From Blastobasis lacticolella (Eukaryota > Arthropoda > Insecta > Lepidoptera > Blastobasidae): a stretch of 64,000 nucleotides of DNA. A model generated the notes under the pieces. The model made no database searches. It had not been told where the DNA came from and worked only from the letters and a program-made list of their open reading frames with translations. How positions within the stretch are numbered: position 1 is the first letter of the stretch; the number at the start of each line of letters is the position of its first letter. Position numbers and translations under genes: made by a program. Shown in pieces: positions 54,904-64,000 of the stretch. The stretch covers positions 1,309,501-1,373,500 of the forward strand of contig LR990052.1 in the NCBI GenBank assembly GCA_905147135.1, read 5' to 3'.

Positions 54904-54915
54904 ACGAGGCACAGT

Positions 54916-55180
54916 CAACGAGTGGCGAATTATAGAAATGAGTCAATCATGTGGCCGTTTTTCGCAATGCGATTTACGTAAATAGCCAATAGTCAACATA
55001 TTTATTGCATTCATGAGATGCATGATAAAAGTTTTACAGTTATAAAAGAAAAAACCCTATACATAAACTGATATTTCCTTTTCCCACTGTCACTAACGTT
55101 GAAGGGATTGTGTAAAAATGCACCGCCGCTAGTGCCGCGTGCGCTTATTCATCTCCTAGGACAACGAAGTTTTGATGGTT
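54916..55180. other. Spacer, no gene recognised
   Basis: Nothing supported. Confidence 0.4.
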
Positions 55181-55442
55181 GATCACGCGATCAGATTCTA
55201 CTTTCAGTTAACTTTATTTTTAGGTGAAACTGATTGCGCTATCATAGTATATCCCTATCGATTTTCTTCGACAATCACCCCTTTCCGCTGTCTGTTCATT
55301 CGTCACAGAGTTTTGTTGTATAAAAGTACCAACACCGCGCCCCACCCCCTAGGATTAGGGTCTACAATCAACTGAGGGGGCAGGTAAGACATTTAGCCGT
55401 GACATTAGGAGTATATATTCGCATAATATTAATAGCTCAGCG
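55181..55442 (+). repeat. Direct repeat copy 1 with TATA-like motif
   Basis: Matches 55626-55874. The best-conserved core (about 55262-55370) runs from TTTCTTCGACAATCACCCCT through GTCACAGAGTTTTGTTGTAT and TATAAAAGT to CCCCCTAGGATTAGGGTCTA. TTGTATAAAAGT looks like a TATA box, and this copy has a donor-like CAGGTAAG at 55381-55388. Confidence 0.7.
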
Positions 55443-55625
55443 GCGGTGATTTGCGCCCAAAATCTAATGGACACCTATGTTTCGCCTAAAAATAAAAATA
55501 ACAAAAAGTAGAATCTTATCGTGATCCGTGATTTCAATTATTAAAATTGTCTATTTTTCGATTCCGTTTCAAAGATTTGGGTGCAGTTGCTAACAAAGGT
55601 TCATTGTAATAAACTGAAGACTACG
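55443..55625. other. Spacer between the two repeat copies
   Basis: 55511-55531 (GTAGAATCTTATCGTGATCC) is an imperfect inverse of the start of both repeat copies (GATCACGCGATCAGATTCTAC). The unit may therefore be an element with inverted ends rather than a plain duplication. Confidence 0.5.
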
Positions 55626-55874
55626 GATCACGCGATCAGATTCTACTTTTCATAGTTTTATTTTTAAATGAAACTTCAGGATGTGTCCACTAGATTTTCT
55701 TCGACAATCACCCCTTTCCGCTGTCTGCTCATTCGTCACAGAGTTTTGTTGTATAAAAGTGGCAACACCGCGGCCCACCCCCTAGGATTAGGGTCTACAA
55801 TCGTCTGAGGGGGCAAGGAGACATTTAGCCGTGACATTTGGAGTATTTATTCGCATAATAATAATAGCTCAGCA
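55626..55874 (+). repeat. Direct repeat copy 2 with TATA-like motif
   Basis: Second copy, 445 bp downstream of the first. The TATA-like motif and flanking core are kept nearly unchanged, while the left part is diverged and shortened. The donor-like site is not kept (CAAGGAG). Confidence 0.7.
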
Positions 55875-56618
55875 GCGCAGGCGTCGCCTACAAGAGTTAT
55901 GGCTCGGGGACACCTTCGAGGTGTCGCGATCGTGAGCGTTGGTGTTGCATGGATAAGGCATCGATAGATTTATTGTAAACTAGAATGGCGAGGTGGTATT
56001 TTAGAACACGCTATCGATCCTGCTCGTGAATTTTCTTTTGTACGATGACTTTTTCACAGTTGATACCAGAATTACGAGACTATTATGGTTAAGTTGGAAA
56101 AAGTTATAAAGATTCTATTCTCAATCATCTTCGTTTTTATTGCCTAGGGAGGCACACGGACGTCTCTACCTGATAGAAAGCGGTCATCGTCATCCAGAAT
56201 ATCTATCAGTTTAGGCTTTTGAAGTACAGCAGACCCATTTTGAAGATTTTATAGAACATTGTTGCACTGAAGATCGATCTCGGTACTTTTCGCGTATGTA
56301 ACTGACCCGTAAGCCGTTACGCCATCGATGCTCCTTTCATTCTCTTAGCAGATACTCAATTTTTAAACCTTCCTTTAAAAATAATTTTCAATTTCTACCA
56401 TATTATACATACATTCAACTTCCCGCGAGTAGGTATACAGTGCATAATCCTACCAACACAGTACATTCAAACGTGTCAAAGTCAAAAACCTGTCAAAAAT
56501 CAACCTGTCACCATCACATCCACAATCATCTATCGCCGACCGCTCCAAGATTAAGGCATTAACCGTTACAGGGCGGTCGTCCTCGCGGCGTAACTGCCCG
56601 GCCCAATATTGCTATTTC
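55875..56618. other. No gene; repeat fragment
   Basis: 56140-56230 contains a decayed piece of the 45713 family (CCTAGGGAGGCACACGGACG, CTGATAGAAAGCGGTCATCG). The rest is unrecognised. Confidence 0.45.
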
Positions 56619-57000
56619 CTAAGATTACTGCCAATGATCTGATAGCGCTGGCACTGGAAGGACGGACTTGAAGACGCGAACTTAGGGCTAAAGTATTTGA
56701 TTTAGACCTTTTGATACCCTAGACGAGGGCTGGCGGCTGGAATGTTTGATTTAGACCTTTTGATACCCGTGTTGCTGAAGTTCGGTGGTGACCATTTTCC
56801 GTCAGATGGACTATTTTCTAAGATTACTGCCAACAATCTGATAGCGCTGGAACTGTTTGAAGGACTTGAATGAGGGCTGAGGGCTGGAATGTTTGATTTA
56901 GACCATGTAGAAGCCCTGGTGTTGCTGATGTCCAGGCGGCGGTGACCATTTTCCGTCAGATGTACCGCTTGTCTATTTGTCTGCCGTTTGACATAAAATA
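56619..57000 (+). repeat. Tandem duplication of about 199 bp
   Basis: CTAAGATTACTGCCAA at 56619 recurs at 56818, followed in both copies by ATCTGATAGCGCTGG, GGCTGGAATGTTTGATTTAG and GGTGACCATTTTCCGTCAGA. The end is the same type as the 226-bp repeat at 24048 (CTATTTGTCTGCCGTTTGAC). Confidence 0.65.
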
Positions 57001-57294
57001 TATATAATTAGGTAATACTACAATACACTCAACAGACATAATAATATACGGTCTATATGAAATTAAGTGTAACTGGTCGAGCGAGCGAAAGTAATCATAT
57101 GTGTTCAGGAACGAGATCGTCCTAGAAGGAGGAATCTTTCGACGCATTTTTTTATTGCCTAATGTCGTCTGGGACATCAGCAACTTGCGTTTGAGATATA
57201 ATTAGATCCATTTAATAAACCTCAAGCTACTCGAATAGTAAAACAAATATTTCGATAAAGACATCATTCCACATCATGCAAGTGCTGTAAACAA
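57001..57294. other. Spacer, no gene recognised
   Basis: Nothing supported. Confidence 0.4.
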
Positions 57295-57425
57295 TAAGTA
57301 GGCCTGCTGGAAGAGATTTCTTTCTAGAGATAAGCAGTGCCTGTTGTGTCTTAATCTTCTGTTACATAACTGTATGCTCTATCGTGTGAACAATAAACTG
57401 TTAAATAAATAAATGAAAATAAAAT
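57295..57425 (+). mobile_element. LINE 3-prime UTR fragment
   Basis: GAAGAGATTTCTTTCTAGAG, then CTGTTACATAACTGTATGCT, ending ACTGTTAAATAAATAAATGA. It resembles 3-prime UTR tails of insect jockey/CR1-like LINEs, judged from memory. It has no coding part. Confidence 0.5.
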
Positions 57426-58484
57426 AGGACTGTCAAACCCGAAGAGCGAAGAGTTCATCTAATACAGCCGCTTTGTACTGCAGCTGAGCATACTTCACAT
57501 AGAAATTATCATTAGAAACCCCACAAAACAGTGCAAATAAAAACACTCAAATGCACATTCCAGCACATCCTACCTCTCCAACCGCCGCCATCCTTTGCGG
57601 TCCACGGTATTACTACAATAGCCATGATTACCCAATCAAAAGGAGCAAATATCCTCAGATTAGGGTTGAAGAATTAACGTGTACGCCCGCGGCCGCTGAC
57701 GCACACTTAACGGGTTAAGACGCCCGGAGAGATCGGGGACTTTCGGCTGACACTTGAGGGTTAAGAATTTGTGCTTTAGTGCCGTACTGCTGGGGTTTTG
57801 TGGGGTTATTTTTGAAGGTTTTTTCTTTGTTGGAGAGGGCGTAAGGTGGTTCGAATTGTTATGAATTTGTGGGCTAGTTGTGTTAGTAAGAAATTGGAAG
57901 ACTGGTTTACTGACGAAATCGGATGTAATTCTAAATCTCGTAGTTCAAAATAGCGATGTACTAATCTTGAGAATACTCATCGTCACGATGTACGGAACTT
58001 TGAAAAATTGTGTATGGAACTTCGAAGTTCTCAATATTAGTGCATTGCTATTTCAAACTTAGAGATTCAGAGTTACATCCGAAGAAATCGAATTAACTTG
58101 GAAATTTACTGTATTTTTACAGTATGTCTCTACTTCTAGTCTTTCAGAGCACAATCGTGTGTACACTCGTATTTCTCCTACCAAGCAAACAGTGGTAGTG
58201 ATTTAAGGAGAATAAATTACAGTACAAGGCGAAAAATAATCATATTTACTCATACACGTGCAACATAGGTCGCTTACGAAGCCAAACTACCCGATACAAT
58301 ATGCATTATTTGCCATCGACATCTGTAACCAGAATATTTAGAAGTAAATATGAAATATCTCATATGAGTCCTTGCACTGAGAACGCATAATACGATTCTG
58401 TATTTTTGTTATATCAAATCTAAGCGCAAGAATCAACATTTACCAAGTGATATATTATTATACTACTATGTTTTAACCTGACGA
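57426..58484. other. No gene recognised
   Basis: 57580-57740 is a GC-richer patch. At 57905-58085 segments resemble inverse copies of each other (GTTCAAAATAGC and GCTATTTCAAAC; GGATGTAATTCT and AGAGTTACATCC), so an imperfect long hairpin is possible. No gene. Confidence 0.4.
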
Positions 58485-58770
58485 TAAAAGAGTGGTGTTA
58501 TGTCTGTGGCTTTGTGTATCTGTCTGTGGCATCGTAACTCCATCGTAACTCGAATGTTTAGACCAATTTAGATTTTAGACTGTTTCATTAAAATCGGATG
58601 TGTAGTTTAGATAATCAGAGTCTTGACGTTAATGTCTCGGTTATGTTCTCGCGCACGAGGGCCCGGGGTCCGCCTTGACCATGTAGTGACTTGACCAATC
58701 TGTAGTTTAGAAAATTTGTGAATTGAAGTATACTTGGTCGGCGGTTATCCGACATTATCTATCGGTTAGG
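58485..58770 (+). repeat. Interspersed repeat interrupted by a SINE-B fragment
   Basis: The flanks AGAGTGGTGTTATGTCTGTG, CATTAAAATCGGATGTGTAG and ACTTGGTCGGCGGTTATCCG match 60215-60450, which is uninterrupted. The insertion at 58612-58700 is listed separately. Confidence 0.65.
58612..58700 (-). mobile_element. SINE-B fragment with 11-bp target duplication
   Basis: It contains the inverse SINE-B tail (TCTTGACGTTAATGTCTCGG to CCGCCTTGACCATG). It is flanked by TGTAGTTTAGA at 58601-58611 and 58701-58711. About 17 bp at its truncated 5-prime end (58684-58700) do not match SINE-B. Confidence 0.75.
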
Positions 58771-59299
58771 TTATCTCAGTAGCTCATACATAGCCTTGGA
58801 AACCGAATCCCAATTTTAATAAACACCAATCCAAGCCCGCCCAAATCGCGCCAATAAATCCCTCCACCATATATCTCGCATACGTCCACGAGCGTTTGAG
58901 ATGGAAACGGGAAAGTTGGTGGAATCTACCCAAACCGGCTAACAATGACTCAGATAATGGAGCCAAGAGCCCACTGGATATATAGGGGGCGATAAAAACG
59001 AATCCATCCCGATATGCCTGCACTAAATCACTACTTAATAGTCGAGGAGGCCGTAAATATGTCAACATACCGCCAATATCTAAGGATATATACAGGGAGA
59101 GACTTTTTTCACAGTCTGTCAGGATTTGTGTTGACGTAATGTGTTCCAGCTCTCAGCTAGCAGCGAGCTCTTTATATTTCTGTTTGTTGGCCGAAAGTGT
59201 ATTGCTGCGGTCAACTCTTTTTTTGTTAGAAATTAGTTAAGTGAAGCTGACATGTGAACATTCACTTATAATGATGCAGTTTTACTTAGAATTTTTTCT
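58771..59299. other. No gene recognised
   Basis: A 94-codon minus frame (58784-59068) has a hydrophobic composition but resembles no family I know. Its context, next to repeat DNA, argues for a chance frame. Confidence 0.4.
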
Positions 59300-59505
59300 G
59301 AATCTGTGTATAGTATAAAACTCTCTCTCAGTCTCTCTCTCTCTCTGTCTCTATGTCTATATGTACGTAACGATCTTTTAAACTACATAACGGATTTAGT
59401 ATGGTTTTCAACAATAGATAGAGTGGTTTAAGAGGAAGGAATAAAGGTATATGTAGGGGTAGAACTCCACTCGAACGAAGTCGCGCCGTGTCCACTAGTT
59501 TCTCC
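59300..59505 (+). repeat. Dispersed repeat, TATAAAACAAAGTCGC family, with CT run
   Basis: ATAGTATAAAACTCTCTCTC, ACTACATAACGGATTTAGTA, AATAGATAGAGTGGTTTAAG and CGAACGAAGTCGCGCCGTGT match the 11096 copy. A CT microsatellite (59321-59352) takes the place of the GTCCC run. Confidence 0.7.
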
Positions 59506-59609
59506 ATATTAATTTCTTCATCTTGTAAGCAAAGCTCCAAGAAAACTTTAAATCTGCGCATATTCGAAAAACACTATTGGTATAGTATCTACACTTTAGT
59601 AGATGTTGA
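59506..59609. other. Spacer, no gene recognised
   Basis: Nothing supported. Confidence 0.4.
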
Positions 59610-59895
59610 ATGTCCCGGCGTCAATATCTCGGTAGTGCCTTCGCGCACAAAGACCCGGGTCCGCCTTGACCATGATCCAGGATTTGGCTCCAGTAATTAC
59701 AGTGGAGTGACTGCTATGTATCCTCCGTGATCCTATTAACAAGGAAACCTCACCAGATTCGATCATAGTTACACATTCAGTCGCCTAAACGTGCGAGTTT
59801 CATTGCGATGTTCTCCCTTACCGTAAAAGCATCGGTTAATGTTCAACTAACGAACCTACATAACTCAAGAAAAGTCATTCGTACAAGGCTTAGCG
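59610..59895 (-). mobile_element. SINE-B copy, reversed, head decayed
   Basis: From TGTCCCGGCGTCAATATCTC through CCTTGACCATGATCCAGGAT and CGTAAAAGCATCGGTTAATG to about 59895. The tRNA-like head is only partly present. Confidence 0.8.
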
Positions 59896-60214
59896 CTTAC
59901 AGCAAGGCGAAGGCTAATTAGCAAAATCCTTTGTTGGAAATTATCACGAATCGATCCAATCACCCTTCAAGAAAGCAATTTAACCCGCCTGGCAGTCTAC
60001 AACAATGCGCCAAACTAATTAAATTCAAATTTATCGTCACAAAAAAAGGGGAATCACGTCAAATTGACCGTTAAATTTTGAAAAAGAAAAACAATGGCGC
60101 ACCGCCGATAACGGCGGCAGACTTAAATTAAATCGGAGCTGTTTCGACGAACCCTTCAGTTTTGGGAGCGTACGGGCTAGTTTCCCTCTGGAGATGCTAC
60201 GGTTCTTTTTTAAC
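59896..60214. other. No gene recognised
   Basis: Nothing supported. Confidence 0.4.
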
Positions 60215-60450
60215 TACCGACGAAAATAGAGTGGTGTTTGACGTGTGTATTTGTGTGCGCTTTGTGTATTTGTCTGTGACTTCTTAGCTCCCGAACGGAT
60301 TGATGGATTTTTATACGGTCTTCTCTATTTAAAGTCAGTTAAATCGAAACAAATTTTAGTTTTGTTTCATTAGAATCGGTTTTGTAGTTTACAAAAGTTT
60401 TGAGTTTAAGTAAACTTGGTCGGGGATTATCCGACTTTTTCGATCGGTTA
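60215..60450 (+). repeat. Interspersed repeat, uninterrupted copy
   Basis: ACCGACGAAAATAGAGTGGT, TTGTGTATTTGTCTGTGACT, CCGAACGGATTGATGGATTT and ACTTGGTCGGGGATTATCCG. It is related to 58485-58770 and, in reverse, 23910-24470. Confidence 0.65.
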
Positions 60451-62035
60451 GTTAATTATTTCCTAGGGATGCCTCCGTACGTCAGACGGTCCACTTGATG
60501 GAAAGCGGTCACTCGTCGTGGACAGCATGGGGATCTTAGGAGATCTCAAGGGACCTAATAAGATCGTATGCGGTGCTAGCCTTTGCGGTTCTTGGTACTT
60601 TTCTTTCACATAGCTCACAGCATGGTCGCTTCAATGGGGAATGCACGGTTCAGATGTTAAATTATTCAGTTAGTAGGAATGGGTTAGGGTAATGTGTTTA
60701 TCTGCCTAGAGTTTCGTTAAGTAGGTATTGAAAAATCTTCTTTAAGTTACCTTTACCATTTTTCATTTAAATCTTTATTTACATAAAAATTTTGTTTAAA
60801 TTTTAGTAAATACACAAATTTTGTGCGATGACTCCTCTGGTAACCCATTCTAACGTAAAGGAATCTATAATACCGTCTGTACCAATTTTCTCCGTGGTAT
60901 ACCTATACGCGTTCTGGTCTCTGCCAAATTTAGGTGCCCACCATACGGCAATTTCTTTCTACAAACGCCTTACACAAACGCAAAAACATTAACAAACATT
61001 TTGTAAAAACTCACCGCGGTTAAAACCGCCGCGTGCCCGCCCACAATAGCACCCCGTGTGTCCCCAAGAGCAGAGGGTTAACTCTAAACTCCGGCCAAGG
61101 TATGAATATTTACGAATGCATTAATTATTTTTTAACTTTCCCCAGTCTTAAGAGGCTTTTCTTCGGCTAGGCTTTCCTGGCCTGAATGACTGTTAGTTAA
61201 GGAACTGTCGAGTGTTTCTGGGCATTTTTTTAATAAGTTTTTTTTCACACAGCGCTCTTGTCGAAGGGTTTTGCGGTGGGAATGAATAAGTTATTAATTA
61301 TGTGGACTTTTTGCTTGGTAATGTCGCGCGATGTTTTGGTTAGCCGAAAGGCTGGAATCTATATTTATAGTGGTAAGTTAACATGCCTGAATATTTACGA
61401 ATGCATTACATTACCATGTCTGCCATAGAGAGGTCGCGGCGTCACGGTCGAACGGATTTCAATTTTTATTTTCGGCATGAAAAATTCGATATTTTGATGC
61501 ATTATGCTGATACAGCTGCAAATAACCATATTTACTTAACTAAACAAACAAAGAAAATATGTTCACTAACCACCCACTATGTGATAGGCCTTAATAAACA
61601 TATATTGTTCCGTGCACTCGCAACAGTATGACGCATCTATCAACTTAACAAAAATGTAACACTTTCTTTAAGTCTACCCTGTACTCTTATTTTTTGTTTT
61701 TCTATGATAAACTCAAATTTAAAGCGCCAATCGGCGGATATATTATATTTAATAAGTGTTTTCTCTGTAAGTGATTTTTGAGAAAATAATGTTTCTTAAA
61801 CCGTATATACCCTATTTTTGAACAGTAAGTACTCCTTCGGAGTTGCCAATGCGATTTTAAAAATATTGAATTTTCAATGCCGACAATCAAAATTGAAGAC
61901 CGTTCGAATCGAGGCGAGCGATTCAAAAGTAGGGCCCTAGGAATCAAAGCCGGGACCTCTGCGTGGCAGACATGGTAACGTTATGCATTCGTACTTAAAT
62001 ATTCAGGCATGTTAACCAACCATTATGTATTAAAA
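60451..62035. other. No gene; repeat fragments
   Basis: 60462-60545 matches the 45713 family. 61020-61090 is a small GC-rich patch. 61080-61110 (TATGAATATTTACGAATGCA) and 61385-61405 share ATATTTACGAATGCATTA. 61925-61970 is a reversed SINE-A head fragment (CGGGACCTCTGCGTGGCAGA). No coding region. Confidence 0.45.
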
Positions 62036-62137
62036 AAATATGTGGTTTATCAGTTTTCTGGCACCCATAACACAAGCTTTGTTTACTTTGGGGCTAGATG
62101 TGTGAAGATTGTGTGAATTGTCCAAGCATATTTATTT
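62036..62137 (+). mobile_element. SINE-A copy, 3-prime part
   Basis: GGCACCCATAACACAAGCTT, TTTACTTTGGGGCTAGATG and TTGTCCAAGCATATTTATTT match the family end. A reversed head fragment of the same family lies at 61925-61970. Confidence 0.7.
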
Positions 62138-62984
62138 ATGCTATATTTTTTATTATTTTGCTGTGCCCTTACAGGGTCACATGAGACACTTAAATAAGAT
62201 GCAAAAAATAAGAAAAATAAAAAAAACATTTTATCGACAAAGGGGAAGGGAAAGACCGAGACATATTACGTTATTAGTAATAGAACATATTACGATCAAA
62301 TCTTACTAATGTTATGAATGCGAAAGTTGTAAGGATGTTTGTTACTCCTTCACGTAAGAACCACAGAACGATTTTTGATGAAATTTGGCAACAATATAGT
62401 TATGGTTCAGAATAGAACTTATGCTATAATTTATCCCGAAATTCGAACGAGTCTGAATAGAATAGAATATTATTTATTGCTAAAAATGTTGTTTACAATA
62501 GTTGTTAAAATTAAGATTATCGCTTCACACACTTTACCAGAATCTGGCATGCAATATTTCAATTAAATTAAATTAATTCGAATAATTTCAGCAACAAAAT
62601 TCATAAATTATAAAACTCTCAATTTCCCAACACTATTTACCCATATAATCATTGACGTAAAATAGTTATGTCAGTCAATTAATAAATTATATAAATCAAA
62701 ATTGTCACAACAGTTAAAATATTACAAAAAAATTGTCAATCATCTTGAATAAATTATTTAAATTTAATTTGCCACAATAGTTAATTAATTTTACATGACT
62801 TATATGTTATTGTTATTGTGTTACATCCCAATTTTGACGTTACGTTAAACGTAACGTCTGGAACGTTACAACCGAATTTTACGCGGAAGAAGTCGGAGGC
62901 AGTATACAGTCGGGGATATTGTATAGAAAGAGTAAATCAAGAGTGCCTCAAAACGACATGAATGAATGTCAAGATTGATTGATG
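62138..62984. other. No gene recognised
   Basis: Strongly A+T-rich to 62820, then a short CGTAACGT/ACGTTACG-containing stretch (62836-62866). No coding region. Confidence 0.45.
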
Positions 62985-63160
62985 TGGAACAAGCGACAGA
63001 GGTGTGATAGCACGGCTAGCACAAATGTGCTCTCGCGGGCAATAAGCGAGAAAAGGCGCGACATAAATACTGCTATCTCTTTTATCTCAGTATCGAGAGA
63101 ACGAAACAATGAACGCTTACGACGCGAGCTGTGTCGCAGGCACACTTGTGTTTGTCGTGC
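62985..63160 (-). repeat. Inverted copy of the 32095 repeat
   Basis: GCTCTCGCGGGCAATAAGCG, GCTATCTCTTTTATCTCAGT and CGACGCGAGCTGTGTCGCAG are the inverse of blocks at 32095-32215. Confidence 0.65.
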
Positions 63161-64000
63161 AGGGTAATAGCAAGTGGTCGTCTCTGCCTACCCCTACGGA
63201 AAAAGGCACTCCGTTATCTAATAGTATGTATCAAGTTTAGCAAATAGAACGCAGTTGGTATATACCGATCTGGTTTAACGATTTGCATACTTTATCGGCT
63301 ATGCCTATGATACATTAAATGAAAATATACATGTGAACTTCATACATGATCAGCATGCCCGCGACTACGTCTGTTCGAGTAAAATAAGTTAATGCCATTT
63401 TTTCGCAGGAACCGCAATTAAATTTATATTTTATTTATTTTTATAATTAAATCTTTACTTTGCTTTCTTTATTTAAAAGCAAGTTTCATTAAAATCCATC
63501 CTCACAAAATTTCGCGCTTGTAAGGATCAGTTTCGCGCATAAGTTTCACACATTGTTTGCAGATACAATCGCCCAATTTTTCGTCGTGTGCACGCCAATA
63601 GTGTCGACTACGCGTTTTCCGTCCGATCGAAATCCGGTTGCCACGCGGTAGCTAAGCGAACACGACACATACGCGTCTTAGTCCGCTTTATAAGCTTCTA
63701 ACTACAAACCCAACTTAAAAACCACAACTGCATACAGCAAGCCTCCGCTAAACTTTGATATTTCACCGTGCCGAGTGTCTGCTTAATATAATTTAAGTTT
63801 ATTTTTCTTATTACGGACCTAACAAGGGGCCCCGTTATCGGCGAGAGGCCTGCGAGCGCAGTTAAAACGAATTTATACTTTCGATTACGGCGGTGGATGA
63901 ATAAAAAACAAATGAGCCGAGAATTTGTTGGTTGCTCGCTGCTCTCTGGTGTTGCGGTTGGATAAGGGTGGATAAGACGGAATGTGTAGAAAATAACACG
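63161..64000. other. No gene recognised; window end
   Basis: 63580-63700 and 63815-63990 are moderately GC-rich and may be single-copy. No supported reading frame reaches the window end. Confidence 0.4.

Noticed and set aside
58784..59068. 94-codon hydrophobic minus-strand frame
   Set aside because: No family resemblance and repeat-rich surroundings; a chance frame is more likely.

Overview
The window looks like an intergenic or intronic stretch of an insect genome, most probably a moth or butterfly (Lepidoptera). I find no host protein-coding exon that I can recognise. The DNA is A+T-rich with scattered GC-rich single-copy patches and is packed with interspersed repeats: at least three short retroposon families, RTE-like LINE remnants with TGATGA tails, small inverted-repeat DNA elements and decayed minisatellites. 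The lineage call rests on the resemblance of one repeat (copies starting GGCCGTGTGGTGTCCGGC) to a repeat widespread in lepidopteran genomes, and on the RTE-type LINE pieces.

The only long intact reading frame belongs to an LTR retrotransposon on the minus strand at 15300-21968. Its 1137-bp LTRs differ at one base by my reading. It has a GGTC target duplication, a tRNA-Lys-type primer-binding site and a polypurine tract. Its single 728-residue ORF joins Gag, zinc knuckle and aspartic protease to a Pro/Ser/Lys-rich repeat linker and then an integrase HHCC domain. Reverse transcriptase, RNase H and the integrase core are absent, so the copy must be non-autonomous, yet it looks young and the frame is open. 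A repeat paralogue at 50628-50702 shows the unoccupied form of the insertion site.

Three identical tRNA-Ser(UGA) genes (8972, 31218, 32701) are the only other genes that look functional. Each is followed by a T-run Pol III terminator.

Region by region: 1-14 kb is repeat debris with one MITE-like element and one tRNA gene. 14.3-22 kb holds a truncated RTE LINE with target duplications, then the LTR element. 22-29 kb has nested short repeats (one flanked by 102-bp direct repeats), a 30-bp minisatellite and an RTE reverse-transcriptase remnant. 29-36 kb has two tRNA genes, a 31-bp perfect palindrome, a possible promoter-like patch and a LINE 3-prime end. 36-44 kb has SINEs, a 24-bp perfect hairpin and a long GTGTGC array. 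44-45 kb holds a 905-bp hAT-like element with an 8-bp target duplication. 45-64 kb has more SINEs, a minisatellite broken by insertions, a poly(A)-tailed LINE tail with perfect target duplications, and a duplicated module carrying a TATA-like motif.

Family labels SINE-A (tRNA-derived, GACCTGAGTGG head), SINE-B (tRNA-derived, GAGCGTCGGTGG head, tail ending CGCCAAGATGATGA) and SINE-C (GGCCGTGTGGTG head, TGATGA tail) are mine. I see no clear new host system. The best candidates for novelty are the RT-less LTR element, the 102-bp duplication and the shared SINE-B/LINE tail.
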